In this document: piece after piece, positions 1-5,794 of the stretch
Layout: the number at the start of each line of letters is the position of its first letter
Numbering within the stretch: the first letter of the stretch is position 1
NCBI GenBank assembly: GCA_002345475.1
Contig: DDWC01000122.1
Coordinates: 1 to 7,599, forward strand
DNA from: Firmicutes bacterium UBA2296
GTDB lineage: Bacteria > Bacillota > UBA994
Direction: 5' to 3'
Length of the DNA stretch: 7,599 nucleotides
The notes under the pieces: generated by a model
What the model was told of the DNA's origin: nothing
The model's input: only the letters and a program-made list of their open reading frames with translations
Database searches by the model: none
Translations under genes and position numbers: made by a program

Positions 1-69
1 GTGCCATTTTTTCGTCCTATCGTACGTTTCAGTTTTCTCGGACGTAAATCACCAAATAGAGAAGAGGCC

Positions 70-108
70 GGGCCGATACTACTTAAGTATCGACACGGCC
101 CCTTTTTT
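70..108 (+). terminator. Rho-independent terminator hairpin, rightward orientation
   Basis: A two-part stem is visible: GGGCC at 70-74 pairs with GGCCC at 97-101, and inside it GATACT at 75-80 pairs with AGTATC at 86-91 around a 5-nt loop, leaving a small bulge at 92-96. A run of six T follows at 103-108 on the plus strand, so the classical orientation terminates rightward transcription coming from a gene left of the window. It also lies just past the stop of the leftward epimerase. Read on the minus strand the tail is only pyrimidine-rich (CTCTTCTCTATTT), so termination of the epimerase transcript there would be weaker. Positions 1-69 show no convincing gene; a plus-strand reading frame ending at TAA 45-47 could be the tail of an upstream gene, but this cannot be supported from so few codons. 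Confidence 0.75.
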
Positions 109-123
109 GTTGCCCCTACGGCT

Positions 124-1215
124 TTAACTGAGGATCTCCAGGTCGTTGACTTTGACAATTCCCAGTCCCGGGTGCTCAGACAGGACAATCATCGGCCCGT
201 CAAAGGAGATGCCGCCTTCCACTGGCTCGGCCGCCAGCAGGAAAGGTGCGTCGAGATCCATGCGGGTTACGTTCTTCTTGGCTGCAGCGAAATGCGAAGC
301 CGCGGCTATACCAATCTTGTTCTCGATCATGCAGCCGACCATGCACTCAATACCGGCGCTCTCAGCCATGGCATTTATCTTCAGCGCGTTATGTATGCCC
401 CCTGCCTTCATGAGCTTGATGTTAATTATGTCGGCAGCCCGCATGTTGATTATGCGCAGTGCGTCTTCGGGGGAAAAGACGCTTTCGTCGGCCAGAACAG
501 GAGTCATGACATTATCGGTGACAAACTTGAGGCCTTCAAAATCATGATACTTGACGGGTTGCTCCACCAGCTCGATATCCAGGCCCATGTCTTCCATCTT
601 ACGTATGACACGCACGGCTTCTTTGGCATTCCAGCCCTGGTTAGCGTCCAGCCTTATTTTAATGTCAGGACCAACCGCGTCCCGCACGGCCTTGACACGG
701 AGGATGTCTATATCGGCTCCGACGCCTACTTTCATTTTTAAGGTAGTAAAGCCGTCAGATATGTAGCCTTTGGCGTCAGCCGACATTTCTTCAGGGCTGT
801 TAACGCTGACCGTAATGTCTGTCTCGAAGCGATCCTTATGCCCACCCAGCATACGATACACAGGAACACCATACATCTTACCGACCAGGTCGTAGATTGC
901 CATATCCAGGGCAGCCCGGGTGCTGGAGTTGCGCACAACACCACTGTTTACCTTGGCTATGAGCGCTTCATAGTTCATAACGTCCATGCCGACCAGTTGG
1001 GGGATCAGGGCTTCAGCCAATGCCCCCCGGATAGAACCCATGGTGTCTCCCGTAATTACCGCCGTGGGAGAGGCTGCGCCGTAGCCGACCAGTCCTTCAT
1101 CGGTGTTCAGCTTGATTACCAGTGTCTCAGATACCGCGAGAACCCGCAGAGCCGTCTTAAAAGGTTTCTTGAGCGGGATGGTGAGTTTGCCAACTTCGAT
1201 ACTCTTTATTTTCAT
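124..1215 (-). CDS. ykfB: L-Ala-D/L-Glu epimerase (dipeptide epimerase, enolase superfamily)
   Basis: This 363-residue protein has the full layout of the muconate-lactonizing subgroup of the enolase superfamily: an N-terminal capping domain (about 1-125) followed by a TIM-like barrel. Visible active-site residues are the KxK pair K160/K162, metal ligands D190 (LDANQGW), E218 (VEQP) and D243 (ADES), and the opposing lysine K267 (NIKLMK). Two further features point to the dipeptide epimerase: a DxD pair D320/D322 (RMDLDAP), which in the family binds the dipeptide amino group, and R24 in the mobile 20s loop, which binds the Glu side chain. The positions nearly match those I recall for the Bacillus subtilis enzyme. 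The expected reaction is L-Ala-D-Glu to L-Ala-L-Glu in the cytoplasm, for murein peptide use. ATG at 1215 is preceded by GAGGTG (1221-1226) at 5-nt spacing. The upstream neighbour is a YkfC-like endopeptidase, as in Bacillus, but with a repeat-filled 285-nt gap. Substrate could extend to other dipeptides. Confidence 0.9.
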   Translation of the reverse strand: MKIKSIEVGKLTIPLKKPFKTALRVLAVSETLVIKLNTDEGLVGYGAASPTAVITGDTMGSIRGALAEALIPQLVGMDVMNYEALIAKVNSGVVRNSSTRAALDMAIYDLVGKMYGVPVYRMLGGHKDRFETDITVSVNSPEEMSADAKGYISDGFTTLKMKVGVGADIDILRVKAVRDAVGPDIKIRLDANQGWNAKEAVRVIRKMEDMGLDIELVEQPVKYHDFEGLKFVTDNVMTPVLADESVFSPEDALRIINMRAADIINIKLMKAGGIHNALKINAMAESAGIECMVGCMIENKIGIAAASHFAAAKKNVTRMDLDAPFLLAAEPVEGGISFDGPMIVLSEHPGLGIVKVNDLEILS

Positions 1216-1267
1216 TGGTACACCTCATTTCATGACGATAGGGGTATAGGCGCCAGCCACCAGCTGG

Positions 1268-1361
1268 GGTACGACAGTCTGATACGGGAACTGATGAGAC
1301 TGATGAACCTGATAGGGAATGGATTGCCGGCCTCTGATACCACAGGCGGGGACACAGGTAC
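1268..1361. repeat. Intergenic repeat element, copy A
   Basis: This is one of two diverged, colinear copies in the window (the other is near 5534-5629). Shared blocks in order are TACGACAG (1270-1277), four CTGAT units (starting 1279, 1291, 1300, 1309), GGGAA followed by GGA and CCGG (1315-1330), and GGGACAC-N-GGTAC (1349-1361). The distance from first to last block is 79 nt here and 81 nt in the other copy. Copy A is also flanked by an imperfect 12-nt inverted repeat, 1261-1272 against 1358-1369, matching at 10 of 12 positions, which hints at a miniature mobile element or a structured RNA. It contains no plausible gene. Confidence 0.6.
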
Positions 1362-1373
1362 CACAGCGGGATC

Positions 1374-1401
1374 TGGCGCTTGGCGCTTAGCGCTTGGTGG
1401 A
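1374..1401. repeat. Heptamer tandem array, TGGCGCT family
   Basis: Four consecutive 7-nt units read TGGCGCT, TGGCGCT, TAGCGCT and TGGTGGA. The first three differ at one base and the fourth is degenerate. The array is in the 285-nt gap between the NlpC/P60 and epimerase genes, directly beyond copy A of the intergenic element. A period of 7 is not a multiple of three, which argues against a coding origin. Confidence 0.75.
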
Positions 1402-1404
1402 GCA

Positions 1405-1446
1405 ATGGTTGATTGCTGAATGCTCATTGCTGAGTGCTGACTGCTC
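1405..1446. repeat. Heptamer tandem array, ATTGCTG family
   Basis: Six contiguous 7-nt units read ATGGTTG, ATTGCTG, AATGCTC, ATTGCTG, AGTGCTG and ACTGCTC. The core TGCT stays in register in five of them while the second base and the last base vary. The array follows the TGGCGCT array after a 3-nt offset, so the two are different families placed side by side and not one drifting array. Confidence 0.8.
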
Positions 1447-1477
1447 GTCCAACCGCTGGGCGCGAAATGCCGGCGCC

Positions 1478-1498
1478 AGGTGGCTGGCGGCTGGTAGC
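1478..1498. repeat. Heptamer tandem array, TGGYRGC family, abutting the nlpC stop
   Basis: Three contiguous units, AGGTGGC, TGGCGGC and TGGTAGC, end two bases from the stop codon of the NlpC/P60 gene at 1501-1503. Part of the array also folds: CGCCAG at 1474-1479 pairs with CTGGCG at 1484-1489 around GTGG. No T-run follows on either strand, so I do not call this a terminator. Confidence 0.6.
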
Positions 1499-1500
1499 TA

Positions 1501-2364
1501 TTAAAGAATCCTCCGCGCCCCCAGATACTTCTGGTCCAATGGTTCACTGTAAAGGTCGTCATCTGGATCAAAACTGTTTATGGCAATGCCTTTGCTGCCG
1601 GAGTGGATGTAGCGACCGTCAGCGATATAGATGCCCACATGGGAAGGACCTTCGCGATAGGTTGAGAAGAATACCATGTCGGCCATGCGCAAATCCTTGC
1701 GCTCTGGTACTTCCTGCCCCATTTCATACTGCTGGTGCGCGTCCCGCAGAAGATGGATGCCGTTCATTTTATATATTGTCTGCATGAAGCCGGAGCAATC
1801 GAATCCGTAGGACGTGGTACCACCCCAGTAATATGGCAGACCGAGGAACTCCTTCCCCAAAGCGACAATGCTTTCGGCGGTGCCTCTGCTAATCCGGTTA
1901 AATGCCGGTATTACTTCCGCATCGGCTTTCGGTATAAGCCCGGTAGAAGCATCGGGCAGGAGCACTCTGTATGCGTCACCTTCCTCGGACAGCAGTTTAA
2001 GCATTGTAGCCATAGTAACCCCTGTAAGCAGGAGCCTGTTGTCCTTGCCCTCTGTGTAATAACCTCCCGCCTGATCACTGAAGACGTACGCAAAGTGAGA
2101 CGTCACCAACACCATCGGACCTGACTGATAGCTTTTCCAGAACGCTTCACTGGTGAGAATGACCTCAGCAGGAGACACCCACCCTTGGTACGTGTCAGAG
2201 AGAGTAACCTCATACCACCCCTGTTCCTGCCTGATGACGGTGAAAGGCTCGGCGAAACGGGCCTGTGTGACAACCTTGCTGATTACGTTCTTGAAGGGCG
2301 CTTCACCTACGTTGCAGACCTCCCGGTTGATAAAGCCGTAGTACTTGTGATCCAGTTTCGTCAT
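1501..2364 (-). CDS. ykfC: Gamma-D-glutamyl-L-diamino acid endopeptidase, NlpC/P60 (C40), YkfC-like
   Basis: This 287-residue protein has two SH3b-like segments (about 10-70 and 80-152) followed by a C-terminal NlpC/P60 cysteine peptidase domain (about 160-287). The catalytic residues are C190 (GFDCSGF), H242 (SHVGIY) and H254 (YIHSG). Two residues that in Bacillus cereus YkfC recognise the free N-terminal L-Ala have counterparts at the same offset from the cysteine: W180 at minus 10 and D208 at plus 18. This supports cleavage of L-Ala-gamma-D-Glu from diamino acid in freed stem peptides and not in intact cell wall. No signal peptide or membrane segment is visible (it starts MTKLDHKYYG), so a cytoplasmic recycling role is inferred. 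It is somewhat shorter than the roughly 330-residue Bacillus enzymes. ATG at 2364 has GAGGT at 2371-2375 with 6-nt spacing. It starts 22 nt after the M14 gene, so the two are probably co-transcribed. Confidence 0.88.
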   Translation of the reverse strand: MTKLDHKYYGFINREVCNVGEAPFKNVISKVVTQARFAEPFTVIRQEQGWYEVTLSDTYQGWVSPAEVILTSEAFWKSYQSGPMVLVTSHFAYVFSDQAGGYYTEGKDNRLLLTGVTMATMLKLLSEEGDAYRVLLPDASTGLIPKADAEVIPAFNRISRGTAESIVALGKEFLGLPYYWGGTTSYGFDCSGFMQTIYKMNGIHLLRDAHQQYEMGQEVPERKDLRMADMVFFSTYREGPSHVGIYIADGRYIHSGSKGIAINSFDPDDDLYSEPLDQKYLGARRIL

Positions 2365-2386
2365 TGCATTACCTCACTTTCTAGTA

Positions 2387-4084
2387 TTATGCCAGGTCGA
2401 CAATAGTTTCCGAAACGCCTCCGCGCTCGGATAGCAGGCTTAATGCAACTTGATGTGGTTCGCTTCCAACCACCTCCACGGTCCACGATGCCCGGGCCAT
2501 CTGGTTGGAGGGTGACTTATACCGTCCCCATACATCCTGCGCCAGAGCGTACCCTTCCAGGAAGCCTAACTCCATCTGACTCTCTCCACCTAAGAGTTTG
2601 ACCCCGTCTGGGACCTCGATTCGCACCCGGTCAGGACGCACGGCTTGCTGTTTTACCGCCTGTTCCGTGATGTTAGTAGGAAGAAATCCACGGTTGGCCA
2701 CCAGAACTTCTATCTGGTAGAGCTGCGGCGCCAGCGCGGTAACTGTTACCTCTTCGATCACAGCGTGCGGAAGAGCCGCGGCGTAACTTAGAGCAAACAG
2801 GGTCATCTTGTGGCACTCGCCCTTGAGAAAGGCAGGAGGCGGATTTTGTCGGCACTCCTTAGTGTCCCAGCCTCCGATTTCAACCTGACCCAACTGCGGA
2901 TGATCATAAGGACGCCAGTTGATAAAACCTCGCCCGGAAAGCTCGCGGTCATTCCAGATAAGTAGCTTATGCTCAATATCTCGTTTCTCTTTACTGGTTT
3001 GCTTTTTGAAGAAATCTACTTTCTCGGAGCCTGAGGCACGGCTTTCTGCGTTCCATAACTCAGGAGTAAACGCCAGAAGCCCTCGCTGGTCAAAACACCA
3101 ATCATCAAAGACGCCGGAGAAAATATCCCCGTAGCAGCACACCACAGGATAACCGGTGCTCTCATAGCCCAACTGACCTATTGCTTCGTACAGATGGATG
3201 TCCTTTTTGTCGAACTTGCTATCATGGATGGTACTGTGAGGCCTGAAAAGTACCCCACCAGTGGTGTGGTATAGCAGTACCCCGGCTATGTTAGGGTGAC
3301 CAGTAACAAACTCGACCTGATTGCGGGTTTCTGGTTCTGACAGCGGGAAGACCCCCGCTCCCGGCGTAAGAGGACTAAACCCCGAAGGGAAGTTCCTGTT
3401 GAGATCAAGTCCGTACTTGGTCGGCACCTGAACCAGAGGCAGCTTGACTTCCCGGGCAGGCTGACCCTTCGCATCACGCAAAAGGCCTTCAGTATAGACG
3501 TGATAGAACGGACCTGTCTGGTCGAGGGGATGTCTCTCGACCATGATCCTCGGGTCCTCGCCATCAATCTTCCACGAACCCCTCAGGTCGTCCTGCAATC
3601 GCATGAGTAGTATCTTGCCGTCACCATCTATATCCTCGGCGTGCAGCCCTGGTGGATCTTCAGACTTGCGGTAGTCAGGGAACGGCCGGACGCTGCTGCG
3701 CAGTAACGTTGGCGAAGTTAAATACAACTCGGCGCCGTCTGGGTTGATGCGCGGGAGCACGTAAAACGTGCATGCGTCCAGCAGGCGCGTCACCGTTTCA
3801 TTACAACCATAGTTTGTGAGCAGATAATCGATGAGGTAAAGCGCGGCCATGGAACCAGTGACTTCCCCCGCATGGATATTCCCATCAACGTACATGGCAG
3901 GCTTATGGTCGTGGCTCCCCGTCGCCGAGTTGGTTATGGTCATGGCCCAAATCTGGCGTCCCTCATGGCTAGAGCCAATGGACTGCAACGCCGCCAAGTG
4001 CGGGAACTTCTCAGCATACTGCTTCAAACAGTCACTGAGTTCTTCATATTTGTAATAACGATCAAAACTAACACTAACCGACAT
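2387..4084 (-). CDS. M14 family zinc carboxypeptidase-like metallopeptidase
   Basis: The protein is 565 residues long from the ATG at 4084. The M14 fold spans roughly 8-380. Zinc ligands are H71 and E74 (GNIHAGE) and H273 (LLYHTTGG); substrate-binding residues are R112 (LPRINPDG) and N229-R230 (LDLNRNFP); Y318 may be the down tyrosine; the general base is E342 (FTPELWN). An insert near 138-220 carries a calcium-loop-like segment, DIDGDGKI (151-158). A C-terminal beta-rich domain (about 440-565) has no catalytic motif and resembles accessory Ig-like domains. No signal peptide or propeptide is seen, unlike secreted carboxypeptidases T. It is first gene of the leftward cluster, ahead of YkfC- and YkfB-like genes. 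M14 includes murein-peptide hydrolases such as MpaA and Bacillus endopeptidase I, so a role on muropeptides is plausible but inferred; it could be a general carboxypeptidase. A TTG at 4088-4090 is in frame but lies only 1 nt from the SD, so the ATG is preferred. Confidence 0.88.
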   Translation of the reverse strand: MSVSVSFDRYYKYEELSDCLKQYAEKFPHLAALQSIGSSHEGRQIWAMTITNSATGSHDHKPAMYVDGNIHAGEVTGSMAALYLIDYLLTNYGCNETVTRLLDACTFYVLPRINPDGAELYLTSPTLLRSSVRPFPDYRKSEDPPGLHAEDIDGDGKILLMRLQDDLRGSWKIDGEDPRIMVERHPLDQTGPFYHVYTEGLLRDAKGQPAREVKLPLVQVPTKYGLDLNRNFPSGFSPLTPGAGVFPLSEPETRNQVEFVTGHPNIAGVLLYHTTGGVLFRPHSTIHDSKFDKKDIHLYEAIGQLGYESTGYPVVCCYGDIFSGVFDDWCFDQRGLLAFTPELWNAESRASGSEKVDFFKKQTSKEKRDIEHKLLIWNDRELSGRGFINWRPYDHPQLGQVEIGGWDTKECRQNPPPAFLKGECHKMTLFALSYAAALPHAVIEEVTVTALAPQLYQIEVLVANRGFLPTNITEQAVKQQAVRPDRVRIEVPDGVKLLGGESQMELGFLEGYALAQDVWGRYKSPSNQMARASWTVEVVGSEPHQVALSLLSERGGVSETIVDLA

Positions 4085-4091
4085 ACTCAAA

Positions 4092-4097
4092 CCTCCC
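4092..4097 (-). promoter_or_regulatory. RBS deciding the M14 start
   Basis: GGGAGG on the minus strand is 7 nt before ATG 4084-4082 and only 1 nt before the in-frame TTG at 4090-4088. This selects the ATG and trims two residues from the longest open frame. A second GGGAGGAG at 4115-4108 has no start codon at a usable distance. Confidence 0.8.
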
Positions 4098-4223
4098 AGC
4101 TAGATGACTCCTCCCGATTACTTCGCTTAAGATCTGCCTAATCCTTCCCCTTGCGAAGAATTGCTGATAACCCGGCAGGGATGGTTAGACTTCACGGGGA
4201 ATATTTGAGCAGGAATGTAAATC

Positions 4224-4230
4224 AAGGAGG
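4224..4230 (+). promoter_or_regulatory. RBS deciding the amidohydrolase GTG start
   Basis: AAGGAGG lies 7 nt before GTG 4238. The upstream in-frame ATG at 4151 lacks an SD and would add 29 residues unlike any amidohydrolase N-terminus. The nearer ATG at 4236 is out of frame and meets TGA immediately. Confidence 0.88.
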
Positions 4231-4237
4231 CGTTAAT

Positions 4238-5461
4238 GTGAGTGTTGTTTATCTGGTCCACAGGCTGATAGACGGAACCGGCAGCAAGGCAAAGGATCGG
4301 GCTGCTCTTTGGGTTGAAGGCGGCCGCGTCAAAGAGGTTATACTCCCCGGCGAGGGAGTGCCTGAGGGTGTTGCAGTGGTGGATTTGGGCGACAGGACGA
4401 TAGTGCCCGGGCTAATCGATATGCACGTCCACGTGGACTACTGGTATGGACAACCCAATATTATGGAGTACATGGAGGGTGAAGGCCTGGCCGCCCTATT
4501 GGCAGCACGCAATGTCCGCTCCAGCCTGGAGAAAGGTGTAACCACGGTAAGAGACTTGTCCAGCGGAACCGGCCTGAAGCTGCGTCGAGCCATTGAATTA
4601 GGCTATATCCCTGGTTCACGAATTTTCACCTCTGCCAAAGGCATTTGCATGACCGGAGGACACGGTTACGAGTGCAGCGACAGCGTCGTCCAGGCAGATG
4701 GAGCTGAAGCTATCCGCAAGGCCGTGCGTGAACAAGTCAGGGCAGGGGCAGACTTGATCAAGATATTGACCAGCCACCGCTCCGAAACGCCCGAATATCG
4801 GCAGGAGGAACTTGACGCAGGGGTAGACGAGGCACACCGTCTGGGATTCCGCGTTGCCTGTCATGCCGCGATAATGCCGGCGGCTAAGATGGCCATAATG
4901 GCCGGAGTCGATACGATCGAACACGGCACTCATCTAACTAACGAGTGTCGTGAACTGATGGCCGAGCGAGGCACCTTCCTCATCCCAACCATGATCGCCT
5001 ATCACAGCGGTGGGGTGGCCGCTCGCAAGGCCAAGGCCAACCCAGGCGCCGTGGATCCCTTCAAGCGTAGCCTGGTGATGCGCTATGCAGACTGGTGGAT
5101 CGCCACCGATGATATGCTGGAAAGTCAGTTTAGAAAAGCTGCGGCGGCTGGGATAAAAATTGCTGTTGGTACAGACATGGTCATGGCTGATATGGACTTC
5201 TGTCCTATGCACACCGAGATGGAGATGATGGTCAGGTTCGGTTACGGCGAAATGAACACCATCTGCGCTGCTACCCGGGTTGCAGCTGAGGCTCTGGGCA
5301 AAGATGACATACTGGGGACCCTTGAACCGGGTAAACTGGCGGACTTTGTCGTCATCGATGGGGATCCGCTACAGGACATCACCGCATTGCGCAATGTCCA
5401 TACTGTAGTCAAAGAAGGACGGGTAGAGGTTCCGGTGCCAGTGCCATATTTCAGCTGGTAG
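4238..5461 (+). CDS. Amidohydrolase-superfamily metal hydrolase, dipeptidase/prolidase-like
   Basis: The protein has 407 residues from the GTG start. It has the split beta-sandwich of amidohydrolases at its ends (about 1-55 and 355-400) around a metal-binding barrel. Metal-centre residues are H63 and H65 (DMHVHVD), the probably carboxylated bridging lysine K175 (DLIKILTS), H209 (VACHAA), H229 (TIEHGTH) and the catalytic D313 (VGTDMVM). The C-terminal GTLEPGKLADFVVIDGDPL stretch is typical. The motif set fits the subgroup that includes Xaa-Pro and Xaa-Arg/Lys dipeptidases related to Caulobacter Cc2672; imidazolonepropionase is a more distant relative. No signal peptide is visible, so it is likely cytoplasmic. 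It is divergent from a cluster that would generate L-Ala-L-Glu, so hydrolysis of that or a related dipeptide is a reasonable but unproven role. The family assignment is firm; the substrate cannot be read from sequence alone. Confidence 0.85.
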   Translation: MSVVYLVHRLIDGTGSKAKDRAALWVEGGRVKEVILPGEGVPEGVAVVDLGDRTIVPGLIDMHVHVDYWYGQPNIMEYMEGEGLAALLAARNVRSSLEKGVTTVRDLSSGTGLKLRRAIELGYIPGSRIFTSAKGICMTGGHGYECSDSVVQADGAEAIRKAVREQVRAGADLIKILTSHRSETPEYRQEELDAGVDEAHRLGFRVACHAAIMPAAKMAIMAGVDTIEHGTHLTNECRELMAERGTFLIPTMIAYHSGGVAARKAKANPGAVDPFKRSLVMRYADWWIATDDMLESQFRKAAAAGIKIAVGTDMVMADMDFCPMHTEMEMMVRFGYGEMNTICAATRVAAEALGKDDILGTLEPGKLADFVVIDGDPLQDITALRNVHTVVKEGRVEVPVPVPYFSW

Positions 5462-5465
5462 ACCG

Positions 5466-5497
5466 GCCGCCAGACGACAGGCTCCAGACACTGCGGC
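5466..5497 (+). terminator. Possible weak terminator after the amidohydrolase
   Basis: GCCGCCAG at 5466-5473 pairs with CTGCGGC at 5491-5497 if one base is bulged, starting 5 nt past the stop codon. The loop is 17 nt and the tail (TCTTGTC) is only mildly T-rich. The position is right but the structure is imperfect. Confidence 0.3.
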
Positions 5498-5505
5498 TCT
5501 TGTCA

Positions 5506-5533
5506 TGATAAATGAGTAGTGATTCGTGTGAAG
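5506..5533. repeat. Heptamer tandem array, TGATTCG-like
   Basis: Four contiguous 7-nt units read TGATAAA, TGAGTAG, TGATTCG and TGTGAAG, with the leading TG kept in register. The array lies directly before copy B of the intergenic element. It is degenerate, and is supported mainly by the similar units at 5743-5770 in the same gap. Confidence 0.45.
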
Positions 5534-5629
5534 GCTACGACAGCCTGATCAGCACTGATTCAACTGATAGAGCGCTGATGGGAACGTGGAAGACCGGACA
5601 CAGTCAATATAGACGAGGGACACTGGTAC
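5534..5629. repeat. Intergenic repeat element, copy B
   Basis: This is the second diverged copy of the element at 1268-1361, in the same plus-strand orientation. Blocks in order are TACGACAG (5536-5543), four CTGAT units (starting 5545, 5555, 5564, 5575), GGGAAC-GTGGA-ACCGG (5580-5596) and GGGACAC-N-GGTAC (5617-5629). The last block matches copy A at 12 of 13 positions. The inverted repeat flanking copy A is not evident here. The 77-codon open frame that crosses this region has no SD, no recognisable motif and runs through repeats, so I do not call a gene. The rest of the gap, about 5630-5742, shows nothing I can name. Confidence 0.6.
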
Positions 5630-5742
5630 TAAAGGAATGCGCTGGGGCTCGTCTCTTGTCACCTGTTGCCGGTCCTCGCGGGAGCAGTCCCTGGTTCGCT
5701 TTGCTAATAACTAGTGGTTTTTGTTCAGGGCGCTTTAACTCA

Positions 5743-5770
5743 TGATTAACGATTCGTGATTAACGTTTAT
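5743..5770. repeat. Heptamer tandem array TGATTAA/CGATTCG upstream of the GrpB gene
   Basis: Units read TGATTAA, CGATTCG, TGATTAA and CGTTTAT. The nine bases TGATTAACG recur exactly 14 nt apart (5743 and 5757), which is two heptamers. The array ends 10 nt before the SD of the GrpB-family gene, so it lies in the leader or promoter region of that gene. Confidence 0.6.
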
Positions 5771-5780
5771 GATCCAAGCA

Positions 5781-5786
5781 GGGAGG
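5781..5786 (+). promoter_or_regulatory. RBS deciding the GrpB-family start
   Basis: GGGAGG lies 8 nt before ATG 5795. The upstream in-frame GTG at 5756 would begin inside the heptamer array and has no SD, so the 13 extra residues it would add are rejected. Confidence 0.85.
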
Positions 5787-5794
5787 TTAGTCGA

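Larger units (their letters stand above)
4085..4237. promoter_or_regulatory. Divergent intergenic region between M14 and amidohydrolase genes
   Basis: These 153 nt must hold the promoters or leaders of the leftward peptidase cluster and of the rightward amidohydrolase. I see no convincing -35/-10 pair on either strand. An inverted repeat is present: CTTCGC at 4121-4126 against GCGAAG at 4153-4158, extended by AAG 4129-4131 against CTT 4150-4152 once a 2-nt bulge is allowed. It could be an operator or a leader hairpin controlling both directions. This is speculative. Confidence 0.4.

Noticed and set aside
1..741. 246-codon plus-strand open frame starting at GTG 1
   Set aside because: It is antisense to the well-supported epimerase, crosses the hairpin terminator at 70-108, and its translation matches no family I recognise.
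838..1419. 193-codon plus-strand open frame
   Set aside because: It runs antisense through the epimerase 5' half and then through repeat DNA; no SD and low-complexity product at its end.
1474..1489. Terminator after the NlpC/P60 gene
   Set aside because: The CGCCAG/CTGGCG hairpin is only 6 bp and has no T-run on the minus strand.
1374..1498. CRISPR array
   Set aside because: Repeat units are 7 nt, contiguous and without spacers.
1230..1571. 113-codon minus-strand open frame in the repeat gap
   Set aside because: It overlaps the end of the NlpC/P60 gene in another frame and mostly translates heptamer repeats; no SD or motif.
5600..5700. T-box or other riboswitch upstream of the GrpB gene
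   Set aside because: GGGACACTGGTAC looked superficially like a T-box core, but the AGGGTGGNACCGCG motif, specifier stem and a terminator are missing, and the same motif belongs to the repeat element.
5512..5745. 77-codon plus-strand open frame before the GrpB gene
   Set aside because: No SD before its ATG, no recognisable motif, and it passes through the element copy and part of the heptamer arrays.
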